Origin: Pteria penguin
Lineage: Eukaryota > Mollusca > Bivalvia > Pterioida > Pteriidae
Direction of reading: 5' to 3'
DNA: 64,000 nucleotides
Assembly: GCA_035048485.1 (NCBI GenBank)
Contig: CM068589.1
Coordinates: forward strand, 3,350,501 to 3,414,500
The position numbers and the translations under genes were made by a program. Under the pieces are notes generated by a model that was not told the origin of the DNA, made no database searches, and worked only from the letters and a program-made list of their open reading frames with translations. Shown here in pieces: positions 1 through 10,502 of the stretch. Each line of letters opens with the position of its first letter. Within the stretch, counting starts at the first letter, position 1.

Positions 1-4
1 AAAC

Positions 5-32
5 TGACAGGGTATCGGCGAATACCCTGTCA
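5..32. repeat. Perfect 11-bp inverted repeat (hairpin)
   Basis: TGACAGGGTAT and its exact reverse complement are separated by a 6-nt spacer. It could be the end of an element that begins before the window. No other copy was noticed here, and its function is unknown. Confidence 0.5.
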
Positions 33-104
33 TGTTTTTATAAAACACAAGCATGGTAAATCCATTCTAACGCATTTGGTAAAAATAATTATACCTAGTG
101 GCAA

Positions 105-305
105 TACGCATAGTTATGGCAGGAGATACTCACTCTCCATGGGCAACTGATCTCACTCCACTCAAGAGGGTTCAATTGTGCTCTTCAAGTAGACATTTTT
201 TCATTGTTTTCTACTTGGTTTTCATTGTCACTGATTTTGTGTGTCCTTGGGTTCATGATTTTCGGACGTATGGTTTAGATTTATCCATCATCTTTACACT
301 TCTAC
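105..305 (+). mobile_element. Naiad family B 3' tail fragment
   Basis: This non-coding tail matches 34690-34857: the GGAGATRCTCACT block, the GATCTCACTCCA block, CTCTTCAAGTAGACAT, and the terminal ATTTATCCATCATCTTTAC. No coding sequence is attached, so it is a strongly 5'-truncated insertion. It was probably inserted near the start of the paralogous receptor flank, because similarity to the 54.4-kb copy begins only after it, at about 368. Confidence 0.7.
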
Positions 306-367
306 ACCATGTAGCTAATCACAGTGACGTCATATTAAATGAGATCTTGTGTTATAAACACATTGCT

Positions 368-680
368 TTGGAATTTCAGTTCAACAGCGTTTCATACCGT
401 GAATGAGATTTGATTTAGTATGATTGTTTCCTTTATGTGCCCATGTGTGTATATACTGTATTTACTTCCTGAACGAAAAGTTGTTGCAGGACTTTCGAGA
501 CGGATGTGGCATACAAGCAATGAACGCTCACTCCCCCAGGCACCTGGTCTCACCTCAAATTGTGTTCGCATTTTGTCTAAAATATGGTATTGTACACAAT
601 TTTGTTCCTTTAATCTATGGACTTTGGAATGTGTTTAACCCTTCAGTACTTTTTGTTGTTTACCTTTCACTCATTCATTG
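368..680 (+). repeat. Intron segment paralogous to 54430-54725
   Basis: This stretch is collinear with 54430-54725 upstream of receptor copy 2. It contains an old family-B-like tail relic (CACCTGGTCTCACCTC) that both copies share, so that relic predates the duplication. Short ORFs here are not supported as genes. Confidence 0.6.
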
Positions 681-717
681 AGGAAAATACTCACCAAAAA
701 AGAATATATTCGCTATC

Positions 718-1300
718 ACAATTTCGCTATCACAAACTGTCCTTACATAAGTAGCAACATTCCACATCGCCCGCATACGACGTATTCATATCTCAGTTAA
801 TACGTTATTCCTGATCATGTTGAAAATACAATGACTTTGTTCTGAGGGCTAGGCTACTTTCAGATAAGCCACTCAACCAGGGTTATATATGTGTTAGACT
901 ACCATCGTCACTGAGGAAGTTCAATGGTCGTTACAAGACTCTTTTTACTCAATATGATATCTCATTATCCAGAGTTTTAAATGATATTCTACACTGAGAC
1001 TGATTCCGATCATTTTACACAGATTTGACACCTTCTGTACTAGAAAGTTACCTACTTTGACTTCTCCATATATAAATATATATGTAGTTTACACGATTTG
1101 TCTCTTTCTACTGGGTATATTTGACGGGTGTTGCTAGCAGGCAGGATATGCTCACACTCCATCATAGGGGTTCACATATGCTCTTAAAGTAGACATGTTC
1201 GTTATTTTCTACTTGATTTTCATTTTCACTGATTTTGTATGTTCCCTGGTTTAATGATTTTCGGACTTATTATTTGGATTTATGAATGAATCATCTTTAC
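718..1300 (+). pseudogene. Naiad family B 3' fragment (RT C-terminus and tail)
   Basis: Translation matches the C-terminal part of the family B reverse transcriptase (ISQLIRY-like and SLSRVLNDIL blocks) up to a stop near 996, followed by the family B tail ending near 1300. The paralogous sequence at 54.7 kb lacks it: similarity between the receptor flanks breaks near 676 and resumes near 1470. The insertion therefore probably postdates the receptor duplication. It is 5'-truncated and not coding-competent. Confidence 0.75.
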
Positions 1301-1871
1301 ATATAACATCTGTTACTTTTGGGTAACATTTAAACTGTGCCATTTGAATATTATATTGAGGCAATAATGCATAGGCTACAATTTTCAATGCATGATTTAT
1401 TATTAATAGAAATACAGTTGTTTTCACTGAAATGAATATAATTATTACTTGCTGTATAAGGCATTTATCATACGGACTGCCGATTTGAGATTATTGGTCT
1501 TTTACATGGCAACTGGTGGCCACTCTCCCCACATTCACGGGATGTCATAGGTATATGCTACGTCGAATAATTCATTTGTTAGTCTAACATCAAAATGAAA
1601 CTACATGGTGATCATAGCAATACCTTTATCACATAATTTGCTTGTAGAAGAAATAACGTAGAGACTAGGAACAATAACATTCTTTATATGATGTAAAATA
1701 ATTATCAATCAGTCAATGAATGACATATCAGGTATAAAACAAGTTGCTGAATTCTATTAAAAATATTTAATACAAATCCTTCTAGGACAAAAAATAAATG
1801 TACAATATAAGAGCAAACTGTATATGGTTAATGAAAAGAAGATAAATTGGGATATAACACTTTTATTTAAG

Positions 1872-2002
1872 AACCCATGCCACAAACCTATCTGGCACAA
1901 CTGGAGTTAATGACTATGAAGTCAGTAACACATTATTTTCTGCCTTGCCATATTCCAGTACTCAAAACACATGGGATGAAGATACAGTCTTAACTGAGCC
2001 TG
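1872..2002 (+). CDS. Receptor copy 1: extracellular juxtamembrane exon
   Basis: This open stretch encodes a Ser/Thr-rich segment with NLSG, ALPYSSTQNTWDEDT and an acidic end. It is strongly conserved with 55092-55222, while the flanking introns are more diverged. The donor is G|GTAATA (phase 1), which matches the next exon. The acceptor is uncertain: TTTTATTTAAG| just before 1872 is used here, but phase arguments allow a start up to 40 bp later. The segment probably lies outside the membrane. Confidence 0.6.
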
Positions 2003-2313
2003 GTAATATTTTGTTTACTTTTTTTAAATTATATGTTTATTAAGGAGAGATTGAATTATTTCAGACGTAATTGACTTCAAACGGGGGACGATATCTCCTT
2101 GCATGCATCTATCCTAACATCTGATTTTAATATATCCATAGTTTCGTATTTTATTTTATCGTTTATTTAATGAGATTGATAATGATTAATAATTTTATCC
2201 TAATAATTCACAGCGGATTTCAGTCCACTGACTTACACAGGAAAAAGACCTCATCACGTAGCTAATAGTATATTTATCATACAATAAAGACTTGTAAGAT
2301 TAATGTTTTACAG

Positions 2314-2364
2314 ATCAAAACGAAGGACTTCTCCCTATGGTGGTTATCGTCATATCTACTGTGG
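2314..2364 (+). CDS. Receptor copy 1: first transmembrane exon
   Basis: This is a 51-bp exon between TTTTACAG and G|GTAAGA, phase 1 at both ends. It encodes a short polar start and then LLPMVVIVISTV, the first half of a hydrophobic membrane segment. The paralogous exon at 55613-55660 is 3 bp shorter and has conservative replacements, which argues for a real exon despite its size. Confidence 0.7.
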
Positions 2365-2659
2365 GTAAGAGATAACTGTACATATCATGTCTTGTATTAA
2401 AGTCTTTCCTTTGTGATTCGTTGATCTGTCGTTTTACTCAAAACTCTGTTAATATGATTTCAATTGTGAAACATTGAACATTTTGAAAGCAAATATTTTA
2501 TATAGCAGTATTAGTTCACTTGATCAAATTACACGTCAACTTAACAACCATTATTAGCTGTATTACTAAATTTAATTAATTACAATATGTGGTTACCACA
2601 AGAGAAAACACCTTTCCTCCCAGCTTAGATAGCCCTTCTTTTTCCAGTATCTAAAACAA

Positions 2660-3010
2660 AAATGTTAGAACATATATACGTTACGATTTTGTGCACTAGA
2701 CGTGCATTTCGACATATTATGTCTCTTCAATGATACTCATGACCGACTGATTGGAATTCTATAAATATATATCTGAGGAGTAGAGTTAAAAACCAAAATA
2801 GCCAAGAAAGTGATCGAAATTTTAATCTAATGACTATGCTATGCACGAAGGAGATACTCCTTAATGTTAGAATGATTTACAAAATTCCATGAGTAGCAGT
2901 TTAAGTATATATTTCACTTCAGTACAAAAGAACAGAAAACTACACTTTTGATACCCTCGGGTCTAAATTATTCATTCAGAGCCATTATATCTTTATCTTT
3001 GTCATACCTT
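2660..3010 (+). repeat. Dispersed GCATTTCGACAA repeat, copy 1
   Basis: This intronic repeat starts AACATATATACGTTA, has the core GTGCACTAGACGTGCATTTCGACA, the block GGAGATACTCCTTA, and a block near AAGTATATATTTCACTTCAGTAC. Related copies lie at 6120-6360, 28590-28890, 46905-47130, 55965-56290 and twice in 58665-59335. The 55.9-kb copy sits at the paralogous place, so this one predates the receptor duplication. No coding capacity is recognised. Confidence 0.7.
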
Positions 3011-3306
3011 TATCCTCAAAATCCATTTAATCTAGCATCGAAAGGAAATTCTTACATTTCGCATATAAATTTGGCACAGCAGTGTTGAAAATTGAAAATA
3101 TATACGGTATCTATAAAATACTGTCTCCGACATTACCGAAACTAAGATGTCAAGTACAGCTAAAATAAAATGGATGTTGAGAACTAGAAAACGAACTGAG
3201 CATTCAACAAGAGAGTGGAGCGGGAAATATTTTAGAAAAATATTAGAGAAACAACCACACACATTAGGTAATAAAATTAATATCTGTCATATTCTTTACT
3301 TTCTAG

Positions 3307-3373
3307 TTGCCATTCTGATTATTGTATTATCAGCGAACGTCTTCGTTTTTGTATATATTCGTTACAATGAAAA
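3307..3373 (+). CDS. Receptor copy 1: second transmembrane exon
   Basis: This 67-bp exon runs from TTTCTAG to AA|GTAAGT, entering in phase 1 and leaving in phase 2. It encodes VAILIIVLSANVFVFVYIRY, which completes the transmembrane helix, followed by a basic stop-transfer residue. It is nearly identical to 56599-56665, including both splice signals. An ORF that reads through the upstream intron into this exon is not meaningful. Confidence 0.8.
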
Positions 3374-3409
3374 GTAAGTGTAAATTATGTTCTTTTGTTT
3401 TCTGAATCC

Positions 3410-3880
3410 AATATGTAAAGATGATGGATACATCCAAACCATAACTCCAAAAATATTCGATAGTGCTGCGGTTGCTATCAACAATATGTAACATCAACAT
3501 AAGTAAACTGTGCTCTGCCCGTTTGTACGCTAGCTCAGATCCTTGATCAATAGGAGTCCGAGTAACTATCAGCAGGGACGAGGATCAGGACCTTCTCCCC
3601 TCTGAATAGGTTTGGGCAAGGTCCGTCATAGAGTTTCAACGCCCCTGTAAGTCAGCGTGCAACGCTCAGGTAAAAGTCTGAATTGGGTTGTAGAGGGACC
3701 CAATACAAGACGTATGGTTTTACCGATAATCTCGGGATCGTGATTTTAGAACCCGCCTTATAAAATTATCGGTATCTTTGACCCTCCTTAGTGTGTACAC
3801 TAGATTACCGTAGAAATTGGGATGGCATACGTATTGTTGAGAAGTCAGATTTCCGAATTTAGATTAAACGTCTGATTAAG
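3410..3880 (-). mobile_element. Naiad tail relics, including a family A SECIS-like hairpin
   Basis: On the minus strand this intron holds family A 3' sequence: the end of the RT coding region (3780-3850), then the 3' UTR with a SECIS-like hairpin at about 3575-3645, then a short family B tail end near 3415-3450. The hairpin keeps ATGA, the AAA apical motif and TGA, with a 7-bp perfect lower helix II. A truncated equivalent lies in the paralogous intron at 56.7-57.3 kb, so this insertion is older than the receptor duplication. Confidence 0.65.
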
Positions 3881-3915
3881 ATCTGTAAACTTTACCAAAT
3901 GTTTTTCGAAGTTTA

Positions 3916-3917
<2 letters not shown>

Positions 3918-4008
<91 letters not shown>
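3918..4008. repeat. (TA)n microsatellite, about 90 bp
   Basis: Uninterrupted TA dinucleotides lie in the last intron of receptor copy 1, next to the Naiad relic. Naiad elements are reported to favour microsatellite targets. Confidence 0.95.
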
Positions 4009-4011
<3 letters not shown>

Positions 4012-4062
4012 AGATATCAGTATATGGATATTAATGTATATTTTACGCATTTTCTTTTCTAG

Positions 4063-4336
4063 AAGCAAATATACATGTAGTGAAAGTCACATTATCGAAC
4101 AAGTGCCAAATATAGAAATGGTTTATGATGAGGTGGACAACGATGTCAATGCATACGAAGAAATTATTGATGGTAAAGAATCCCATCGTTCGGAAGACAA
4201 CAGATTACGCGATGGTTACTTTGACGTGAAAGAGAAAAACAAATTACATAATGTAAACATAGGCTTCATCGACAATTGTACTGAAGCGAACATCTCCGTC
4301 AGTAATCATGGGATTGAAGCTAGTGAAACAATTTAA
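4063..4336 (+). CDS. Receptor copy 1: cytoplasmic tail exon with stop
   Basis: The acceptor TTTTCTTTTCTAG completes the split Lys codon left by the previous exon, and about 90 residues follow to TAA. The tail is acidic and has two tyrosine motifs, VYDEVD and AYEEII. YEEI is the classic optimal ligand of Src-family SH2 domains once phosphorylated, so this looks like the signalling tail of a type I receptor. The upstream extracellular exons of this copy lie before the window. The paralogue at 57356-57512 shares the motifs but is shorter. The receptor family is not identified with certainty. Related Cys-module exons at 44.5 and 53.5 kb suggest a Cys-rich recognition receptor. Confidence 0.8.
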
Positions 4337-4339
4337 ACT

Positions 4340-5285
4340 TCTAAGTCAACATCTAATGTCATGGAATTGAGAATTAAAGGTCAATGCAAAGGTGAAAATT
4401 GGCGTTTAGATATATTAATAATGCTTTTGTTGGGGTGCAGAATATCGTTAACACATGTTGTGTGATGTGTTTTACTTAATGATTGTTCACTTTTGGAGAT
4501 ACTGCTTGGAAGGAAAATTATTTGTTTCAGTTGTCGAAGACCGTGGCAAAAGCAGCATTGCGTAATCTTCCTTAGAAGTTGCCTGAAACAATTCTATGTG
4601 TTATTTGTTGATATCACTTTTTAGAAAAAATTGGGTTGATTGGTTAATTGTCAATAGCATTTCTACATGGAAACAAGTAAGAGAACGATTTGCGCAATTT
4701 GGTATCGTCCGTTGTGCTGCGCAAGCCAAGTGCTTATTCTCTTCATAAAGACTGTCCTGTAAACATTACAACTTGCGTGCTGCATATGTATAGATAAAGA
4801 TGTGTATGTATTTAGAATTGCAGTTACTACAATTACGCCATTTGTAGCAACGAATAGGTTTTATAATCGAAAATACATATATATATATAATTGCAGTTTT
4901 GACATTTGTATCATATTTATGCGTATCTTATATGTATTGAATACCATTGTCTGTAATCTAATGCATTTTCAAGACAATGCTGTGTTTGAATTCTATATTA
5001 GCTTCATAAACTAGGGAATTAAGTGATAGGCTAACTCATGTCGATCTTATACATGACAATTTATGACTATATCTATTTCTTTGTTTTGGTAACTAATTTT
5101 CACGTAAGTGCACGTATATTATGGAATTGTATTTACTCTCTGTCTTTAAATTGTGTAAATACCAGTGTTAGAAAACTTCTTTTTGAGATCAAAATGAAAG
5201 TAAAAACGAATAAGTACCGAAGGGTATTTTATACCTCATAGTCCTTGGAATAAAAGGACAATAGCGTTTATAGTGTCATATTCAG
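4340..5285 (+). other. 3' flank of receptor copy 1, no gene seen
   Basis: This is partly collinear with 57632-58200 and 58638 onward, downstream of receptor copy 2. At 5156-5163 it holds TAAATACC, the unoccupied counterpart of the hAT-like insertion site at 58.2 kb. Two short ORFs here lack any recognisable feature. Confidence 0.6.
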
Positions 5286-6115
5286 GCAATTGTGAACCCC
5301 ATTAAAATCGAGGTCAGACCAGGTGCCCGGGATGGGTAAGCTCCCCTAGTTGCATACAACACCCGTCGCAAAAGTCCTGCAACAATTTGTAAAGTCGAGA
5401 AAATAAATACATAAATATACACGTATTAACACGTGAAGGAGGCAAGAAGACGAAGTCAAATTTTCCTATTCAATGCATGAAATGTTGTTTAATTGAAATT
5501 CCGGCGTCGGAAATGCAGGTGAACAAATGCTTGTATATATACTTATTATGTCAAATCAAGTATAGTCAAAATGTTAAGATGGTTAGTTTGTATGGCCAGT
5601 TTCTTAAATATTCTTGAAAGAGGAATCTGATTTTGCACTAGATCTATATCTCGACCATAGAACCTCCTCAGTGAAAATTTTCGTGTCAAGAAGCCTCGCT
5701 TTCAGCACGGAATGTTCATATTTAGAGCATGCTCTGGCATAGTTGTAATATAAGTTGTAAAACGAAGACGCCATATTCGGGAGAGGAAGGTATGTTGCTT
5801 CTCAGAAAAGGGAAGTTGGTAAAAACGAAAATGAAATCGTCACGTTTGTCACAGAGAGAGAATTAATGAACCATCGTCACTAATTTATGGGAGTATATAG
5901 AGGTATGAAGCAAAAGATTGGTTGTCAGTTGTATCTTTTATCTTGAGTTGCTTTGGATATATGATGTTGAGGTGATCCTTAAATACCGGGTTGTTAATCG
6001 ACAAAACGTCATCGATGTATCTGTATGTAAAGTTGACCCGAGATGCTAATTGTTTAATGCCTTTGGCAAAACTAATGCTAAACAATCTCGGACGAAAACC
6101 AACGCGTACGTAAAA
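5286..6115 (-). pseudogene. Diverged Naiad family B copy
   Basis: Reading leftward, the fragment holds the RT palm segment with YIDDVLSINNP and the following IIYPKQLKIKDTT block, then the C-terminal region with frameshifts, then a tail with GGTCAGACCAGGTGCCCGGG near 5325. It is clearly more diverged than the other B copies, and its tail sequence differs, so it is an older subfamily. It is 5'-truncated near 6100. Confidence 0.7.
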
Positions 6116-6119
6116 ATAA

Positions 6120-6360
6120 GCTAAGGAATCAGTCTAAGGACAGAGCTATGGATGAAGATATTCCCTAGGTCTAGAGGTTTTCTTTTGTTTTTAAATTCAT
6201 GACTGACAAAATTAAGTATATATTTCACGTCAGTACAAAAGCAGGGAAAACTAGATCTATGATGCCCTTGGGAACTATCAATCCGAGTAGTGGTAATAAA
6301 TTTCATAACATATATACGTTATAATTTTTTGCACTAGATACGCATTTCGACAACTTATTT
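6120..6360 (+). repeat. Dispersed GCATTTCGACAA repeat, partial
   Basis: The order is the end of one unit (ATATTTCACGTCAGTAC, GGGACTATCA-like block) followed by the start of the next (ACATATATACGTTATAA, ACGCATTTCGACAACTTAT). This implies the repeat was originally tandem. Confidence 0.65.
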
Positions 6361-6364
6361 TTGA

Positions 6365-7136
6365 ATCGGCTTCGGTGAAGCCGCACTCATTGCAATCACT
6401 TTCTTTTCAGGGGTTATAACTTTCACTACCGATATACAGCTTACTACGCCGCTGAAAAATAAAGTGCCGAAAAATCACTGATGTTGTCTTAAAAATTCTT
6501 GATCAGCACAATGTACCTTTAGCTCAGTTAATTTAAGCTAAACATATACTAGTGTCAATAACTCGAAAAAGGAGTTGCAATAATGTTTTCAAATTTCGCG
6601 TAATAATATTTAGTTGTGACTACTTTACGATGTGTTTACCACCGTCTCCGTCGGATGTACACGAATGTGTAATTCTCCGGACAAAGCATTTGTCTTGATC
6701 TTGTATCGCTTGTTTTTAACGAGATATTTCAATTAAAGTTTTCCCCAACATGTTCTTGAACTTTAGTTCTTTTTCACATATATTACAAATTTAAAGATCG
6801 ATCTTCCGGCATTTCCTCTGATAATGAAAATGCTATATAAATATTTAGGTAAATGTTGTATGTTTCTAAATATAAATGATGTTAAAACATTATGAGAATC
6901 GTGAATAAGATGGTTATTTAATGTCCCACTTGAAGGAATGTCGTTCCTTGGCTCAGCTTCGACTCGTGACAACAATGCAGTAAAACTTGTTGCCATGAAG
7001 TTGTCGATTGCACGTTCATTTCGGATACAAGCAATTGCAAACTCTCTGCCGTAAGATAGTATGAAGAGAGCAAATTTTATAAGCATTTTGTACATAGGTA
7101 TAATGACGATGTAGTTGCAACAAAGACCTAATTTTT
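6365..7136. other. No recognisable gene
   Basis: A 127-codon open frame on the minus strand (6763-7146) starts inside a poly-C tract and has no motif that I recognise, so it is not called as a gene. Confidence 0.5.
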
Positions 7137-7163
7137 GCCCCCCCACCCCCCCCCCCCCCCCCC
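7137..7163. repeat. Poly-C tract
   Basis: About 25 C residues with one interruption, followed by a stretch ending ATCCGCCACTAAAA. The same ATCCGCCACT flank follows the poly-G tract at 61.1 kb, which suggests both belong to one repeat type. Confidence 0.85.
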
Positions 7164-7257
7164 ATTGTCCTGAAATCCTGAATCCGCCACTAAAATGGTA
7201 AAATGATTACATACTTAAAATCAGCAAAGCCGACTCTCAGAGCATTTGAGTCCTTTG

Positions 7258-7368
7258 ATTCATATTATTCAGTTTGACTTTTACCCAACAGTGACACTTC
7301 TTCAAATCTATAGCACCTGCAATAATCGGGAGACATTTACTATCACAACCCCTCCTTCTGTGGATATT
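7258..7368 (+). repeat. Repeat shared with 59340-59452
   Basis: Blocks CTTTTACCCAACAGTGACAC and ATCGGGAGACATTTACTATC recur with few changes at 59.34-59.45 kb. This copy passes directly into a Naiad family A tail. Confidence 0.6.
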
Positions 7369-7369
7369 T

Positions 7370-7545
7370 AACCACACCATTTGTTTGGCTTTTGTGAAAT
7401 TAAATGACCGTCCTAAGTCGGTATCGTAAATGCACTCAGTCGAATGTTTTTGTAATGTGTTATATGTTGTAGTATATTATTTGTGTTCATGTATTGTATA
7501 GCTCCATGCTGACATCTGCCACGTAACCGGCCGGTTTTTAAACAT
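7370..7545 (+). mobile_element. Naiad family A solo 3' tail
   Basis: It matches the terminal part of the 3' UTR at 13015-13190: AACCACACCATTTGTTTGGC, the GACCGTCCTAAGTCGGTATC block, ATTGTATAGCTCCATG and CTGCCACRTAAC. No coding sequence is attached on this strand. It abuts an inverted family A fragment, a typical complex Penelope-like insertion. Confidence 0.7.
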
Positions 7546-7560
7546 ATTTAGAATTTTCAC

Positions 7561-7992
7561 AAGAACATGACGAAGGAATAAAGTCTGAAACATCAGGGTT
7601 AGATGTAACTTTATTATAATTTAAAATAAGATTTTTTATAGGCTTCTAAATTCTCAAAATATTGGGGGATTTTAGATGTGACTCTATGATCACGGAAAAT
7701 ATTAGAAATGTTAAGTAGATCGAAGCCTTTATGAATAAATTTAATTTTGAGAAATTGCTCCTTGGGTGGAAGAGACGGAATACGAGGAAAGAGTTTATTA
7801 TATGAAAATAAAATAATCAAATTGAGTTTATATGAATCAGAATTGCGTAAACTTCGAAGATCAGCTTCGTCCAGGATAGGTTTCAATTTATTTACCGAAA
7901 TAGAGGATAGTGTATGCAAAAGTTCATGACGGCCATTATTTTTTGCGATAAGTAGAAGATCGTTTAATGACCTATTTAAACGATTACGTTTT
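7561..7992 (-). pseudogene. Naiad family A fragment, linker to CxC region
   Basis: On the minus strand this covers the linker between the N-terminal GIY-YIG domain and the RT, ending just past the CSC motif (CSCENSK). An internal deletion removes part of the segment before that motif. At the position where the 10.5- and 40.3-kb copies have UGA, this copy reads TCA (Ser, plus-strand 7833-7835). Confidence 0.75.
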
Positions 7993-8002
7993 CTGAGTTA
8001 CG

Positions 8003-9240
8003 GGTAACGCAGCCGTATGAAACTAGCTTATTATTATATTTTGTATTTCTGCATTCATTTGTTCATTTTGCATTAAAATAAGCATTTAGTTAACTTTATG
8101 TAAATATAAAAGGTTGCCAATGTAAATTCCTCATATGAGAATATTTTCGTATGTTAGAAGTATCTATGATTGTAACACAAAAGACATGTAGATTCTATTA
8201 TAATGCATCCTTCTGTCTATCTGTATTTTTGTTCACACAACAAGATTTTGACTAAGTTTAGATGTTGCCTTTTGTGGAAATGTAGTTACAAAGTGTAGTT
8301 ACACAACTTTAATAGTGATCATCAAGAAAAGAGGAATTATAGGACAAAATTATGGATGTCTGATTCATAGGAAGAGTGCATATATATCTTCATTCCCTAA
8401 TTCAGTTCTCTCTGACCTTTGCATCACAAGCCGAGAAAATATACACTCTCGATGTCATAAGCTATTCGCTGATGTGAAATATTCTGCTGCCACATAAATC
8501 CCTCTTCAATTTCATTTCGTTGGCAACATCTACACGATTACACTTCGTAACACATTTCTCTCCCTCATTGAAAATGCTATTCTAATTTTTGGTAAGAAAT
8601 ATATACTATTACACATCTTGTTTCTTGGCTATTGAAAGAGCATGCTGTTGAATAAGATACATGTGATTCACATGGTAGATTATTTGCTCTTGGGGATTTT
8701 GCTTGAAACAATTCATTAGCAGTTGGAACATTGCTGGTCGCAAAACATTCATATTTCCAGTAACTTTCGATGGAATAATAAAATATTCAATGACACAGCA
8801 TCCCGTTTCCTTGTATTAATGTGATTCCGAATTTGTAGGGTTGTGAAGGGGCATTACAAGATCATTTCCAATGTGTAAGTTGTCCTGACGGTAACTTCCG
8901 AACCTCTGTAAATGTTTTAATGTTCTGTAGGCTGTAGGTTTGATTAAACTGCTGTTGTGATTAGTGGGAAGGTTGGTCCGTAAACCGGTTTACAACCTAA
9001 TTTATTGACAACTACGTCGGTATCGCAACTGGATTTTAATTAAAAAACTATTGTTCTTACGTGATTTTCTTTTTCTAATAATAACATTATTAACAGTTGT
9101 GACTGCTGTGTCAAATGCATTTTTCTTTTCCTTTCCGTGTTTGTTTTTCTGGAGATTTTAAGAGTGTTTACATACCTTGTGACTGTTTCATAAAAACATC
9201 GTAAGTGCTTCGTAAGACTTACCTTTGCTAAACTAAATTC
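8003..9240. repeat. Duplicated segment, also at 61797-63464
   Basis: Collinear blocks (GTAACGYAGC-GTATGAAACTA, AAGCATTTAGTTAACTTTATG, CATCTACRCRATTACACTT, TTGGTAAGAAATATA, GAGTTGTGAAGGGGCATTAC) are shared in order with 61797-63464. Both copies include an old Naiad A tail block (here 8940-9040) and end in the same Harbinger-like terminus. The second copy carries extra insertions. No gene is recognised, and this may be part of a larger transposon or a segmental duplication. Confidence 0.6.
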
Positions 9241-9645
9241 TCAACTAACTTTCGTTTCATGAAATTTCGTAATTTACGAATTCTTAGGTTTTTGCCTAAA
9301 GTCTGCCGTAAGTGAACGGAAGCTTTGATCTTCCCATAAGTTCTTATGTAATTCGTAAATTACAGGCGATATCTTGCACGCAATATTTGTGATAGAAAAT
9401 GGCGACCCAAATTATCCTAGCTCACGAAAGCAAAGGGTATTCAGAGACAGACAAAGGGCAAAATCTTTTGGATTATCTGGATGACCAAGAACTTATTTCT
9501 AGATATAGATTCACTCAACCCTCAATACTTCGCCTGATTAATGACATGCAAGAAGAAATTCAGCGACGAACTCATTACGTCATAGACACTGTCACACACG
9601 TCACCAACATGGATAATAGGCGTATGCCGGAACCGCTTCAGTAGG
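9178..9645 (+). pseudogene. Harbinger (PIF) transposase N-terminal remnant
   Basis: The ORF at 9399-9644 encodes 81 residues with LLDYLDDQELISRYRFTQPS, which resembles the start of HARBI1/PIF-type DDE transposases. The catalytic part is missing. Upstream, TGTTTCATAAAAACATCGTA and nearby repeats of CGTAATTTACGAA look like a terminal inverted repeat region. The same terminus appears at 63420-63464. The right end is not seen, and Naiad A copy 1 begins about 300 bp later. Confidence 0.6.
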
Positions 9646-10499
9646 ATATGCTTTATCCATCAACTAGTGATTTGTGATCAAATGTCTCTCTCTTTTTAAA
9701 ATCTTATATTCAAATATTGTTTTGCTCTTTAAGAAAAATATTCAACCACAGAACATTCTAATTTATGAGTGAAATAATCAGAATGAATCCCCGAGTGACT
9801 GTCATAGAGATGACATACATTGATACAAAGATAAATATTTTTTTAATATAGTACAACAAATGTATTATCATAATTTTCACAAATGAGTTAAAACATTAAA
9901 ATAATAATGTTATATATGTCATCACTTGAGAAGCTAGAGGATGTGGGGCTCAATGTGTCGGGGAAACTTCTCAAACTTTGAAACAACGTTTTCGGAATCA
10001 TTCCTATAAAATTCGTAATAATTCACGACGTAAATACCAGAATTCTCTTTATAACCACTTTAATAAATACCAACATAATATTAACAATGTGAAAATAACT
10101 CCAGTAGAAAATATCTCTAAATTACCAGGTGATACGAAATCAGATGTTAAAAAACGACTTTTGGAAACCGAGCTCAACTGGATTAAACAACTACAAACCC
10201 CATACCCTCTCGGTCTCAACGACCAAATATATCGACAAGGTAATATTTCGTCTCGTCAGAATAAGATCAATATTTTTACATTAAGACATAGAACTATTAG
10301 AAAACGTAGGTCACATGGTCGTCGCCGTAATCGTAACATCAGAAAACGTAATCGTTTAAATAGGTCGTTAAACGATCTTCTATTTATCACAAAAAATAAT
10401 GGCCGTCATGAACTTTTGCATGCACTATCCTCTATTCCGGTAAATAAATGGAAACCTATCCTGGACGAAGCTGATCTTCGAAGATTACGCAGTTTTGAT

Positions 10500-10502
10500 T
10501 GA
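10500..10502 (+). other. In-frame UGA, site 1 (possible selenocysteine)
   Basis: The context is SFD-UGA-YKLNL, in frame with everything from 9978 to 11213. Family A copy 3 also has UGA here (40313-40315), while the 7.8-kb fragment has TCA. No Cys version was seen in the window, so this is the weakest of the three sites. Confidence 0.5.

Noticed and set aside
98..681. Three overlapping ORFs near the window start
   Set aside because: They lie in Naiad B tail and intron DNA, lack motifs, and are not conserved as frames in the paralogous segment.
3147..3377. 76-codon ORF ending in a transmembrane segment as a separate small membrane protein
   Set aside because: Its end is the second transmembrane exon of the receptor. 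The upstream part is intron, and the paralogous stretch does not keep the frame.
6763..7146. 127-codon minus-strand ORF
   Set aside because: It begins in a poly-C tract, has no recognisable domain, and shows no paralogue in the window.
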